The notes: generated from the sequence alone by a model not told the origin. A stretch of DNA of 64,000 nucleotides from Nonomuraea glycinis (GCF_014646515.1 NZ_BMNK01000023.1:1-64000), one strand, 5' to 3'; positions 33,406-42,050 are shown, counted from the stretch's first letter. Program-made: numbers and translations.

Positions 33406-34322
33406 CGCACCGCTCCGACCCGGTGTTTGTGCGGGCTCACACCGCGCACGCGCTTGAAGGCGGCGCTCAGCGCGAACGGGCTGCCGTAGCCGACCTTCCT
33501 GGCGACCGAGCCTATCGTCTCGTCCGGTTCGCGCAGAAGGTCGGCGGCCAGGGCAAGTCGCCAGTCGGTCAGGAAGGCCATCGGCGGCTCCCCCACCAGC
33601 TCGGTGAACCGCCGGGCCAGCGACGCACGCGAGACCCCGACCTGGGCGGCGAGCGAGGCGACGGTCCACGGGTGGGCGGGGTTGTTGTGCATGAGCCGCA
33701 TGGCCTTGCCCACGACGGGATCGCTGCGCGCCCGATACCAGGCGGGCGCCTCGTGGGTGGCGAACCACGAGCGCAGCGTCGAGATGAGCAGCAGGTCGAG
33801 CAGCCGGTCCAGCACCGCCTCCTGGCCCGGCTCGTCCTTGACCACCTCGGCGCCGAGCAGCTCGGCGGGCGTCCCGCCGGGCTGCACCAGCAGCGGCGGC
33901 AGCGCCCCCAGCAGCCGCTTGCTGATCTCCCCTTCCATCTGGTAGACGCCGGTGATCAGTATCGTGCCACCGTCGGGAGCGTTGCCCCAGGTGCGCACCC
34001 CCAGGCTCATCTCCTCATAGAGAGACCGCCCGTCCAGGGTGGTGCAGTGCTGGTCGGGGTGGATGATCACCTGCGGCGGGGTGGCGGGGTGATCCGCCAC
34101 CTTGTACGGCTCCGGCCCGCGAATGATGGCCACCTCGCCGGGGCTCAGGGACACCTCGTCGCCGTTCTGCCGGACGATCCAGGCCGAGCCGCGCACCAGG
34201 GTCATCGCGGTGAGCGGGGCCTCGTCCTGGATGCTCAGCGACCAGGGCGGATCGAGGAGGATGCGGAGGAGGAACGCGCCACGGGCTCGCGGCCCGTCCA
34301 GTAACGCCGCCAAGTGGTCCAT
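33402..34322 (-). CDS. AraC-family regulator with cupin sensor domain
   Basis: The 306-aa protein has an N-terminal cupin (about 10-180, VSLSPGEVAIIRGPEPY) and two C-terminal helix-turn-helix motifs (ASLAAQVGVSRASLARRF and GSVARKVGYGSPFALSAAFK, ending GVSPHKHR). The start at 34322 (MDHLAALLDGPRA) is the usual one for this family; both it and the ATG at 34340 follow AAAGGC. It is divergent from the NmrA-like oxidoreductase, the likely target, as is common for this regulator/reductase pair. The stop overlaps the HAD gene start. Confidence 0.9.
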   Translation of the reverse strand: MDHLAALLDGPRARGAFLLRILLDPPWSLSIQDEAPLTAMTLVRGSAWIVRQNGDEVSLSPGEVAIIRGPEPYKVADHPATPPQVIIHPDQHCTTLDGRSLYEEMSLGVRTWGNAPDGGTILITGVYQMEGEISKRLLGALPPLLVQPGGTPAELLGAEVVKDEPGQEAVLDRLLDLLLISTLRSWFATHEAPAWYRARSDPVVGKAMRLMHNNPAHPWTVASLAAQVGVSRASLARRFTELVGEPPMAFLTDWRLALAADLLREPDETIGSVARKVGYGSPFALSAAFKRVRGVSPHKHRVGAVR

Positions 34323-34372
34323 GCCTTTAGACGATCGCATATGCCTTTGCGCTTCTCAACCATGGATCGTCT
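34321..34372. promoter_or_regulatory. Operator-like repeats between AraC regulator and oxidoreductase
   Basis: The direct repeat ATGCCTTT at 34321-34328 and 34341-34348 is spaced 20 bp, two helical turns, the spacing AraC-type half-sites use. An inverted repeat AGACGATC/GATCGTCT (34329-34336 and 34365-34372) overlaps it. The stretch covers both starts, so autoregulation and control of the divergent gene are likely. Confidence 0.45.
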
Positions 34373-34398
34373 CAGGGCAGCGGCCGCTTAATGGAGGC

Positions 34399-35205
34399 AT
34401 GACCATCCTGGTAGTGGGCGCCACCGGCAAGACCGGCCGCCGCATCGTGGACAGACTGACCGCTCTCGGCCTGCCCGTCCGGGCCGGCTCTCGCTCGGGC
34501 ACCCCGTCCTTCGACTGGAAGGACCGGGCCACCTGGGCGGCCGCACTCCGCGACGTACAGTCCGTCTATATCTCCTACTATCCCGACATCGTGGTCGACG
34601 GCGCGCTCGACGACATCCGGGCCTTCACCGAGCAGGCCGTGGCCGCGGGTGTCCGCCGGCTGGTCCTGCTCTCCGGCAGGAACGAGGCGCAGGCGCAGGC
34701 CGCCGAGCGGGTCGTGCGGGAGTCCGGCGTGGAGTGGACGGTCGTCACCTGCTCCTGGTTCATGCAGAACTTCACCGAGGGCTATCTCCTCGACCCGGTC
34801 CGGGAGGGGGTCATCGCGCTGCCGGCCCGGGACGTGGCCGAGCCGTTCGTCGACGTGGACGACATCGCCGACGTGGCGGTGGCCGCACTCACCGAGGACG
34901 GCCACACCGGCCGGATCTACGAGCTCACCGGCCCGAGGCTGCTGACGTTCGCCGAGGTGGCGGCCGAGCTGTCCGAAGCGACCGGCCGGGAGATCGTCTA
35001 CGTTCCGCTCAGCATCGAGGAGTACGCCGCGGGGGCGGCCGAGCTCGGGCTGCCCGAGGCGGACATCGACATGCTGACCACGCTGTTCGCCGAGGTGCTC
35101 GACGGCCGCAACGCCTACGCGGCCGACGGCGTCCAGCGGGCCCTGGGCAGGCCGGCGCGGGACTTCGCCGACTACGCCCGGGCCAACGCCGCCGCGTGGT
35201 CGTAG
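34399..35205 (+). CDS. NAD(P)H-binding, NmrA/QorB-like oxidoreductase
   Basis: The 268-aa protein begins ILVVGATGKTGRRIVDRL, an NADPH-type GxxGxxG loop. It continues with VRRLVLLSGRNEAQ and WFMQNFTEGYLLDPV, typical of NmrA-like quinone or ergot-alkaloid reductases. GGAGG lies 3-7 nt before the ATG. It is controlled from the same intergenic region as the AraC-type gene. Confidence 0.88.
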   Translation: MTILVVGATGKTGRRIVDRLTALGLPVRAGSRSGTPSFDWKDRATWAAALRDVQSVYISYYPDIVVDGALDDIRAFTEQAVAAGVRRLVLLSGRNEAQAQAAERVVRESGVEWTVVTCSWFMQNFTEGYLLDPVREGVIALPARDVAEPFVDVDDIADVAVAALTEDGHTGRIYELTGPRLLTFAEVAAELSEATGREIVYVPLSIEEYAAGAAELGLPEADIDMLTTLFAEVLDGRNAYAADGVQRALGRPARDFADYARANAAAWS

Positions 35206-35364
35206 CCCCCGGATGGCCACGATCCTCATGAGATGAATTTTCATGATCTAACGGGTGAACATCCCCTGACCTGCCCAGTGACGGCTCGCAGGCGGGTCAC
35301 CAGGAGGCTCAGCTTCCGCTAGCCTCACCTCGTTCACTCCGCTGGTTCCTGGGAAGGTACGCAC

Positions 35365-36195
35365 GTGATCGGCTGGATGGAAGCGGTGGTGCTGGGGCTG
35401 CTGCAGGGGCTCACGGAGTTCCTGCCGATCTCTTCAAGCGCCCACATCCGCGTGGTCTCGGCATTCCTCGGCTGGGAGGATCCGGGCGCCGCCTTCACCG
35501 CCGTCATCCAGCTCGGCACCGAGACGGCCGTCCTGATCTACTTCAGGCGGGAGATCTGGGAGATCGTCTCCACCTGGACCCGCTCCCTTTACACCCCCGC
35601 CCTGCGCTCCCTGCACGCCGCGCGGATGGGCTGGTACGTCATCGTCGGCAGCATTCCCATCGGGGTGCTCGGCTTGGTGCTGAAGGACCAGATCGAGTCA
35701 CCCTTCCGGGACCTGCGCCTGGTGGGGACCACGCTGATCGTCTTCGGGCTCATCCTCTGGTTCGCCGACCACACCGCCCGCAACAAGCTCACGCTGGTCA
35801 AGCACCTGAGCCTGCCGCACGCCCTGGTGTACGGCTTCGCCCAGTCACTCGCCCTCATCCCGGGCGTCTCGCGCTCGGGCGGCACCATCACCGCCGGCCT
35901 GCTGCTGGACTACCGGCGCGAGGACGCGGCCAAGTACTCCTTCCTGCTGGCCATCCCGGCCGTGCTGGCCTCGGGGTTCCTGGAGCTCACCGAGATCGGC
36001 GGAAAAGCGGCGCCCGCCTGGGGACCGACGATCCTGGCCACGGTGATCTCCTTCGTCGTCGGCTACGCGGCGGTGGCGTGGTTCCTGCGCTACATCAGCA
36101 GTCACCGCTTCACCGGCTTCGTGATCTACCGCGTCCTTCTGGGGCTGTTCGTCATCCTGGCCGTGACCCTCGGCTGGATCCCCGCCCAGGCCTGA
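35365..36195 (+). CDS. uppP: Undecaprenyl-diphosphatase
   Basis: The 276-aa membrane protein has the two UppP/BacA signatures LLQGLTEFLPISSSAH (12-27) and LIPGVSRSGGTITAGL (about 168-183), which form the phosphatase active site, within eight helices. It recycles the C55 lipid carrier of peptidoglycan and confers bacitracin tolerance. The start is GTG at 35365. The last 350 bp overlap the open frame of the convergent MFS gene. Confidence 0.95.
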   Translation: MIGWMEAVVLGLLQGLTEFLPISSSAHIRVVSAFLGWEDPGAAFTAVIQLGTETAVLIYFRREIWEIVSTWTRSLYTPALRSLHAARMGWYVIVGSIPIGVLGLVLKDQIESPFRDLRLVGTTLIVFGLILWFADHTARNKLTLVKHLSLPHALVYGFAQSLALIPGVSRSGGTITAGLLLDYRREDAAKYSFLLAIPAVLASGFLELTEIGGKAAPAWGPTILATVISFVVGYAAVAWFLRYISSHRFTGFVIYRVLLGLFVILAVTLGWIPAQA

Positions 36196-37314
36196 CACCT
36201 CCGACCGGTAGGTGACCAGGGTGAACAGCACCGCCACCACGCCGATCCCGGTGGCGAGCACGATCACGCCCACCCGCCCCCACCCGCCGAAGGCCAGCCC
36301 GCCCATGAGGCCGGCGACCACGATCCCGGTGTACTGGGCGGAGGACAGCAGCCCGAGTCCGATGGGCACGTTGTCCGGCAGCACGGCGACGAGCCGGTAC
36401 TGCTGCGCGGGCGCGACCAGCCAGCCCACCGCGCCCCAGAGGAACGCCCACACCAGCGCCACGGGCAGCGCGATGCCGACCAGCGGGATGATCGCCACGA
36501 ACACGGTGGAGGCGACCAGCGCGAGCAGCACCATCCGGCGTGGCCCGTAGGCGTCGGTGAGCCGGCCGCCGACCTGGTTGCCGACGATGGCGCCCACTCC
36601 CCACGCCCACAACAGGGCCGCCAGCGGCAGATCGAACAGCGAGCCGATGTAGACGTACGCGGCGAACGCGGAGCCGAACATGAGCAACTGGGTCCCCAGC
36701 ACCGCGAGCACCCGCCGGTCGCCCAGCGGCGCGAACCTCTCCGCCAGCCGGCCCGTGGTCGCGGCGACCCTGACCTCGGGCACCAGGGCCATGATCCCGG
36801 CGAAGCCGAGCGCGCCCAGCCCGGCCACCAGCCACATCGTGGCCCGCCAGCCGGACACGCCGCCCAGCCAGGTGCCGAGTGGCACGCCGAGGGCCGACGA
36901 CACGCTCATCCCGCCCAGGACCAGCGCCAGCGCCCGTCCGCGACGCTCCGGGCCGACCAGGGCCGTGGCCACGCCCGAGGCGGTCGGGGTGAACATGGCC
37001 GCGCCCGCCGCGGAGATCACCCGGGCGGCCAGGACGAGCGGGTAGGTCGGCGCGAGCGCGGTCAGCACGTTGCCGAGCATGAAGACGCCCAGGGCGACGA
37101 GCAGCAGCCTCCTGCGCGACAGCTTGGCGGTCACGGCGGCGAGCACCGGCGACAGCAGGGCGTAGGCCAGGGCGAAGACGGTCATCAGCTGCCCGGCGGC
37201 CGCCGTGGAGACGTTCAGGTCGCTGGAGACGGGGGGCAGCAGCCCGGCGGTGACGAACATCCCGGTGCCGACGGCGAAGTTGCCCACCGCCAGTGGGTAG
37301 AGCCGGCGATTCAC
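35845..37314 (-). CDS. MFS transporter, DHA1-type (AraJ/PbuE-like), with long antisense-encoded tail
   Basis: Residues 1-370 form the usual 12-helix transporter. Motifs include NFAVGTGMFVTAGLLPP, motif A-like LSRRRLLLVAL and SAAGAAMFTPTASGVATALV. It probably exports a drug or metabolite. The start is GTG at 37314 with GGAGG 5 nt upstream. The frame has no stop at the expected end (near 36195). It continues about 117 residues antisense to uppP, giving a hydrophilic His/Gln/Arg-rich tail. The tail is probably an artefact of a lost stop codon. The gene is divergent from an ArsR-type regulator. Confidence 0.85.
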   Translation of the reverse strand: MNRRLYPLAVGNFAVGTGMFVTAGLLPPVSSDLNVSTAAAGQLMTVFALAYALLSPVLAAVTAKLSRRRLLLVALGVFMLGNVLTALAPTYPLVLAARVISAAGAAMFTPTASGVATALVGPERRGRALALVLGGMSVSSALGVPLGTWLGGVSGWRATMWLVAGLGALGFAGIMALVPEVRVAATTGRLAERFAPLGDRRVLAVLGTQLLMFGSAFAAYVYIGSLFDLPLAALLWAWGVGAIVGNQVGGRLTDAYGPRRMVLLALVASTVFVAIIPLVGIALPVALVWAFLWGAVGWLVAPAQQYRLVAVLPDNVPIGLGLLSSAQYTGIVVAGLMGGLAFGGWGRVGVIVLATGIGVVAVLFTLVTYRSEVSGLGGDPAEGHGQDDEQPQKDAVDHEAGEAVTADVAQEPRHRRVADDEGDHRGQDRRSPGGRRFSADLGELQEPRGQHGRDGQQEGVLGRVLAPVVQQQAGGDGAARARDARDEGE

Positions 37315-37326
37315 GGTTCCTCCGAA

Positions 37327-37373
37327 AGTTGGATGGGTATCAAACTGACGCATAGTTGGATGCTTGTCAAACA
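37327..37373. promoter_or_regulatory. Duplicated operator for the ArsR-type regulator
   Basis: Two near-identical 20-bp boxes, AGTTGGATGGGTATCAAACT (37327-37346) and AGTTGGATGCTTGTCAAACA (37354-37373), repeat with a 27-bp period. Each is an imperfect palindrome (GTTGGA...TCAAAC). They occupy the 82-bp gap between the divergent MFS and ArsR genes, an ideal place to repress both. Confidence 0.7.
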
Positions 37374-37396
37374 ATGGATCCGGGTAGGGTTCGGGC

Positions 37397-37705
37397 ATGC
37401 TTTTCCATCCGGCCACCGAGGACATCCAGCTCACGGAGGTCCTGCGGGCCCTGTCGGACCCCATACGCCTGGAGATCGTCGCCCTGCTGACCACGGCCGG
37501 AGAGCTGACCTGTGGCGACGCGAGTGTCCGGCTGAGCGTGCACAAGTCCACTGCCTCGCACCACTTCCGCATCCTGCGGGAGGCGGGCGTCGTCCGCACG
37601 ACGCCGAGAGGGCGGCTCAAGCTCCTGAGCGTGCGCCACGACGACCTCGACGCCCGCTTCCCCGGCCTGCTCGGCTCCGTGGTCTCGGCTACACATGCCG
37701 CCTGA
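37397..37705 (+). CDS. ArsR-family winged-helix regulator
   Basis: The 102-aa protein is a minimal ArsR domain: LRALSDPIRLEIVALL is the first helix pair, and VRLSVHKSTASHHFRILREA the recognition helix, then the wing. No metal-binding cysteine pair is obvious in alpha 3, although one Cys is present (LTCGDA). It faces the MFS gene across a duplicated operator and probably represses it. The 3' end overlaps the hrpB start by 11 bp. Confidence 0.9.
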   Translation: MLFHPATEDIQLTEVLRALSDPIRLEIVALLTTAGELTCGDASVRLSVHKSTASHHFRILREAGVVRTTPRGRLKLLSVRHDDLDARFPGLLGSVVSATHAA

Positions 37706-40271
37706 CCGTTCTGACCGACCTGGCATGCCGCCTGACCAGCCTGGCGTGCCGCCGGACCGGCCTGGGGCGCTGCCTGGCGTGCTGCCGATCCGCCACGTTC
37801 TGCCCGAGTTGCTGGACGTGCTGAAGCGGGCGGGCAGCGCCGTGCTGACGGCCCCGCCCGGCACCGGCAAGACCACCGTCGTCCCGCTCGCGCTGGCGGA
37901 GACCGGCCTGCGCGTCCTGGTCGCCGAGCCGCGACGCCTCGCGGTGCGCGCCGCCGCCCGGCGCATGGGCGTCAGCTACACCATCCGCGGCGAGCGCCAC
38001 GTCGGCGCGAACCCGATGGTCGAGGTCGTCACCACCGGCGTGCTCCTGCAGCGCCTTCAGCGGGACCAGGAGTTGCCGGGAGTGGACGTCGTCATGCTCG
38101 ACGAGTGCCACGAACGCCACCTGGACGCCGACACGGCGCTCGCGTTCCTCCTGGACGTCCGCGACACCCTCCGCCCCGACCTGCGCCTCATCGCCACCTC
38201 CGCCACCGCCGACGCCGCCCCCTGGGCCCGCCTGCTCGGCCGCGACGCCCAGGACGCGCCGATCGTCCGGGCCACCGGCACCACCCATCCGGTCGAGATC
38301 GTGTGGGCCCCGCCACCGCGCCCCGTCGCCCCACCGCACGGCCTGCGCGTCGACCCCGCCCTGCTGTCGCACGTCGCCCACGTGGTACGGCGAGCGCTGG
38401 TAGAACGAGACGGCGACGTGCTCTGCTTCCTGCCGGGCGTGGCCGAGATCTCCAGGGTCGCCGCCATGCTCAACGGCGTCCCCAACCCCCGACCTGCTGC
38501 CGGCCCTCAGAACGCGCACGGCTCACCGGATGTCCACCGCCCTCAAGGTGGCCACGGCCCTCAGGACGTCCCGAGCGGCCAGGGCATCGAGGTGCTGCAG
38601 GTCCACGGGCAGGCCCCGGCTCGCGTCCAGGACGCCGTGCTGGCGCCGGGGGCGGTCCGCAGGGTGGTGCTGGCCACGTCGGTGGCCGAGTCGAGCCTGA
38701 CCGTTCCTGGCGTACGCGTGGTGGTGGACGCGGGCCTGGCCAGGGAGCCGCGCACCGACCACGCGCGCGGCCTCGGCTCGCTGACCACCGTCAGGGTGTC
38801 CAGATCCTCCGCCGACCAGCGGGCCGGACGGGCCGGCCGCGAGGCCCCCGGCGCCGTCTACCGCTGCTGGACGGCCGCCGAGCACGAGCGACTGGCCGAC
38901 CATCCCCGCCCGGAGATCGCGCTGGCCGACCTGACCGCCTTCGCCCTCCAGACGGCCTGCTGGGGCTCCCCGGACGCCACCGGCCTGGCCCTGCTCGACC
39001 CGCCCCCGCCTGCCGCCATGTCCGCGGCGCTCAGCACCCTCCAGACGCTCAACGCGTTCGACGCGGGCCGGGTGACCTCGCGCGGGCGCCGGATGGCCGT
39101 GGCAGGCGTCGAGCCCCGGCTGGCCAGAGCGCTGATCGACCTCGGCCCGCGCGCCGCCGAGGTGATCGCCCTGCTGTCGGAGCAACTGCCCCGCGAGATG
39201 GGCGACGACCTGGTGGAGGTCTGGCGCGCGGCCCGCCGCGGCGACGACGCCTTCACCGCCCGCTGGCGCAGGGAGGCCAGACGGCTGACGCGCTCCGGGG
39301 ACGGCCCGCGTACGAGCACGAGACTCAGTGACGACGAGGTGGCCGGGGTCGCGGTCGCGCTCGCCTTCCCCGAGCGGGTGGCCCGGCGGCGGGGCGGCGG
39401 CTATTTGATGGCCTCCGGCACCGAGGCGCAGCTCAAGGAGAGCTCGAAGCTCGCCACCGCGCAGTGGCTGGCCGTCGCGGTCGCCGACCGGCCCACCGGC
39501 TCGGCCTCGGCGCGCATCCGCCAGGCGGTGGCCATCGACGAAGAAATCGCCCGGCAGGCACACCAGGTGACGACCGAGGAGGAGGTCGCCTGGAAGGTGC
39601 CACCCGGTGGCCGGCGCGGGGACGTGGCCGCCCGGGTGGTCGAGCGACTCGGCGCGATCGAGCTGTCCTCCACGCCGCTGCCCGGCGCCGACGTGCGGGA
39701 AGCCTTGCTGTACGGGCTGCGTACGGAGAACGTACTGACCTGGACGAAACAGGCGCAGGCGGTACGCGACCGGCTGGCGTTCTGTCATCGGGCCGTCGGG
39801 GCGCCGTGGCCGGACATGGACCGCCTCGCCGACCTGGCCGACCAGTGGCTGGAGCCGGAGCTGTCCAGGGCGCGCAGGCGGGCCGACCTGGAGCGCATCG
39901 ACGTGGCGGCGGCGCTGCACCGGCTGGTGCCGTGGAGCCAGCGCCTGGACGCGGTGGCGCCGGAGCGGGTCGAGGTGCCGACCGGGTCCCGGGTGCGCCT
40001 GGACTATTCGGGCGAGCAGCCGGTGCTCGCGGTGAAGCTGCAGGAGCTGTTCGGCTGGGAGGACACACCGCGCATCGCGGGCGTCCCGCTGCTGATCCAC
40101 CTGCTGTCCCCGGCCGGACGGCCGGTCGCGGTGACGGCGGATCTGGCGTCGTTCTGGCGGGAGGGCTACCGTGCGGTCCGGGCGGAGCTGCGCGGCCGCT
40201 ACCCCAGACACCCCTGGCCCGAAGACCCACTCACCGCGACCCCGACCCGCCGGGCGAAACGAAAGACCTGA
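37695..40271 (+). CDS. hrpB: ATP-dependent DEAH-box helicase HrpB
   Basis: The 858-aa protein has helicase motif I APPGTGKTT (about 55-63), motif II DECHERH, motif III ATSATAD and motif VI QRAGRAGRE. Helicase-associated and HrpB C-terminal domains follow, at the normal total length. The N-terminus (MPPDRSDRPGMPPDQPG...) is a Pro/Asp repeat coded by a short tandem DNA repeat. A Pro/Gly/His-rich insert interrupts domain 2 near 270-295. RNA or DNA substrates of bacterial HrpB are poorly defined. The ATG overlaps the ArsR gene. Confidence 0.92.
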   Translation: MPPDRSDRPGMPPDQPGVPPDRPGALPGVLPIRHVLPELLDVLKRAGSAVLTAPPGTGKTTVVPLALAETGLRVLVAEPRRLAVRAAARRMGVSYTIRGERHVGANPMVEVVTTGVLLQRLQRDQELPGVDVVMLDECHERHLDADTALAFLLDVRDTLRPDLRLIATSATADAAPWARLLGRDAQDAPIVRATGTTHPVEIVWAPPPRPVAPPHGLRVDPALLSHVAHVVRRALVERDGDVLCFLPGVAEISRVAAMLNGVPNPRPAAGPQNAHGSPDVHRPQGGHGPQDVPSGQGIEVLQVHGQAPARVQDAVLAPGAVRRVVLATSVAESSLTVPGVRVVVDAGLAREPRTDHARGLGSLTTVRVSRSSADQRAGRAGREAPGAVYRCWTAAEHERLADHPRPEIALADLTAFALQTACWGSPDATGLALLDPPPPAAMSAALSTLQTLNAFDAGRVTSRGRRMAVAGVEPRLARALIDLGPRAAEVIALLSEQLPREMGDDLVEVWRAARRGDDAFTARWRREARRLTRSGDGPRTSTRLSDDEVAGVAVALAFPERVARRRGGGYLMASGTEAQLKESSKLATAQWLAVAVADRPTGSASARIRQAVAIDEEIARQAHQVTTEEEVAWKVPPGGRRGDVAARVVERLGAIELSSTPLPGADVREALLYGLRTENVLTWTKQAQAVRDRLAFCHRAVGAPWPDMDRLADLADQWLEPELSRARRRADLERIDVAAALHRLVPWSQRLDAVAPERVEVPTGSRVRLDYSGEQPVLAVKLQELFGWEDTPRIAGVPLLIHLLSPAGRPVAVTADLASFWREGYRAVRAELRGRYPRHPWPEDPLTATPTRRAKRKT

Positions 40272-40277
40272 TGCTTC

Positions 40278-40354
40278 GCACAACGCCGGGCGATGCCACA
40301 GGCCACCTTGCACAACGCCGGGCGATGCCGCAGACCGCCCCGCACAACGCCGGT
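40278..40354. repeat. 32-bp tandem repeat before the GNAT-like gene
   Basis: Copies at 40278-40309 and 40310-40341 begin GCACAACGCCGGGCGATGCC. A third partial copy starts at 40342, and a faint echo (GAACAACGCCGAG) lies inside the following gene. The array fills the gap between hrpB and the next start, ending just before its ribosome binding site. Confidence 0.85.
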
Positions 40355-40370
40355 TGAAACGGAGGACACG

Positions 40371-41102
40371 ATGTCCCAGGCGGCCCTGAACAACGCCGAG
40401 TGGTGTGACGCCATGTGCCGCGCCCACGGCCTCCCCGGCCTGTTCACCCTCCGAGCCTGGACGAACCCGGCCAGAACCCCGCCGTTATATCCGGACGCCG
40501 TCACCCTGTCCCCCGACGCCACGCCTGACGACGTCCTGTCCGCGATCGACACCGGCCCCGGCGCGTCGGTCAAGGACAGCTTCGCCACGCTGGATCTGCG
40601 GCCCGCGGGCTTCGAGGTGCTGATCGAGGCCACCTGGCTCCACCGCCCCGCCGGACCCGCGGCGGCGGGCGGCGATGTCACCTGGCAGGTCGTGACGGAC
40701 GTGGAGACGCTGCGCGCCTGGGAGCTCGCCTGCTTCGAGGGCGACCCGCAGGGCCTGTTCACGGCGCCGCTGCTCGCCGAGCAGGGAATCGCCATCCTGG
40801 CCGGTGTCCTGAGCGGCGATGTACGCGACGTGGCCGACTTCGGCACAGCCAGGACGGACAACTTGGGCGGCATCGTCTGTGGCTCCGTGCTCAACGCCAC
40901 CCGCGCCGGCGACACGGTCGGCGTATCGAACGTCTTCGCCCGCCCAGGCCACCTGGACACCGCCTGGGCGGGCACGATCACGCAGGCCGCAGCCCTCTTC
41001 CCCGGCCGCCCGCTGGTCGGCTACGAGTCCGACCCGGCCCCGGCCGCCGAGCACGGCTTCACCCCGGCGGGCCCGCTGCGCATCTGGCTGAAGCCCCGCT
41101 GA
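40371..41102 (+). CDS. GNAT-like acetyltransferase-domain protein
   Basis: The 243-aa protein resembles two weakly conserved GNAT halves. In the C-terminal half, GVSNVFARPGHLDTAWAGTI occupies the place of the acetyl-CoA loop and LVGYESDPAPAAEHGFTP the motif-B position (the 'GYE......A...GF' pattern). The R/QxxGxG/A loop itself is degenerate. GGAGG precedes the ATG by 6 nt. The function is unknown; it may be cotranscribed with hrpB. Confidence 0.65.
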   Translation: MSQAALNNAEWCDAMCRAHGLPGLFTLRAWTNPARTPPLYPDAVTLSPDATPDDVLSAIDTGPGASVKDSFATLDLRPAGFEVLIEATWLHRPAGPAAAGGDVTWQVVTDVETLRAWELACFEGDPQGLFTAPLLAEQGIAILAGVLSGDVRDVADFGTARTDNLGGIVCGSVLNATRAGDTVGVSNVFARPGHLDTAWAGTITQAAALFPGRPLVGYESDPAPAAEHGFTPAGPLRIWLKPR

Positions 41103-41128
41103 CGACCGCACGCGGTCAACGCGGGAGT

Positions 41129-41226
41129 CAGCCGCCTGCGCTCGCCGCCGTGGCCGTTTCGACGCTCTTGCGCAATGCGGTCGCGACCGGCTCGATGGGC
41201 GTGGACATCTGCTGGATCCGGTCCCC
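41129..41226 (-). pseudogene. Orphan 3' fragment of a GPP34-family gene
   Basis: The minus strand encodes RIQQM...PIEPVATALRKSV followed by a short Ala-rich end and TGA. This matches the last ~30 residues of the intact GPP34 gene at 43322-43972, with high nucleotide identity. Nothing of the gene's 5' part precedes it. It is a partial duplicate created by rearrangement. Confidence 0.8.
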
Positions 41227-41289
41227 CGAAAGGACCGGATCTCCGACCTGGGCCTTTCGTTTCCCGAACGGGTCGCGCGGGCTCAATGT

Positions 41290-41778
41290 TCACCCGACGT
41301 TGTCGTCGACCTTGAAGTTGTAATTGACCTGCTTGCCGTTGACCGAGGCGGCAGTGACGGTGACACCGAGGGTGTCGCTGCCGGCAATGAGCTCGCAGCG
41401 GATCGTGGCGCCGACCCGGGCCGGGAGGTGCTCAGGACAGGTGACCCTGTCGGGACGCTTGCCGGCGTCCGCGGTGAGCTTGTCGGAGATCGTCTGCGCG
41501 ACTCGGGCCTTGTGGACGGCCCCGCCCTCGCTGACGCCCGTGTTCTCGGGCTCTGCGGGGTCGTCACCGACTGGCTTCTCCTCGGCCGGCTTCTCCTCGG
41601 CCGTCGGCTGCTTCTCGGCCGGGCCCTCCTCGACGGCGGCTGCTTCCTCGCTGGCCGTCGCCTCATTCTTCTTGTCCACGTTGCCAAGACTGAAGGAGCA
41701 TCCGGTGGCGAGAAGCACCGTCAGTGCGCCCAGCGCCGTCGCGGCCGCGATCCTCTTGTTACGCCCCTTATACCACAT
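41290..41778 (-). CDS. Secreted DUF4333-type lipoprotein
   Basis: The 162-aa precursor has a basic start (MWYKGRNKR), a hydrophobic stretch and a lipobox LLATGC with Cys 27. A Glu/Pro/Ala-rich linker (about 38-85) and a C-terminal DUF4333 domain follow (VTCPEHLPARVGATIRCEL, with two Cys that probably pair). It should be anchored on the outer face of the membrane. No role is known. The ATG at 41778 is preferred over a longer start because it places the signal peptide correctly. Confidence 0.85.
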   Translation of the reverse strand: MWYKGRNKRIAAATALGALTVLLATGCSFSLGNVDKKNEATASEEAAAVEEGPAEKQPTAEEKPAEEKPVGDDPAEPENTGVSEGGAVHKARVAQTISDKLTADAGKRPDRVTCPEHLPARVGATIRCELIAGSDTLGVTVTAASVNGKQVNYNFKVDDNVG

Positions 41779-41862
41779 GATGTCCCCCAATTTGTGAGTG
41801 ATGAGAAAAGAGCAGGATGCGCAATCGACTGAATCGGTTCCGCGCATAAGCGGTGCGAAGGC

Positions 41863-42050
41863 TCAACGATCAAGCACTACAGCTGCTGGGGCTGGGGCGT
41901 TGGAGTTGCGTCGGACGACTTCAAGATCGATACCGCAGGTGGCTGCGTGCTCGACGGCTTTGTTCTTGTAGCCGTTGTCGGCCCAGACACTGTGATGACG
42001 CTCGGCCACGGCCGCCACGCACCTCTCCCCTCCCTGGCTTCGTCCAAGGA
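41863..42050 (-). pseudogene. IS5-family transposase fragment
   Basis: The minus-strand frame reads VWADNGYKNKAVEHAATCGI then DLEVVRRN. This is the conserved 'WAD.GY....V......G..LEVV.R' segment of IS5/IS112-type DDE transposases. Only about 60 residues remain, with no start, no catalytic Glu segment and no inverted repeats recognised. It marks an old insertion beside the duplicated GPP34 fragment. Confidence 0.6.

Noticed and set aside
38523..40427. 634-residue minus-strand frame opposite hrpB
   Set aside because: The plus strand has the full set of helicase motifs; the frame only continues into the 32-bp repeat by chance.
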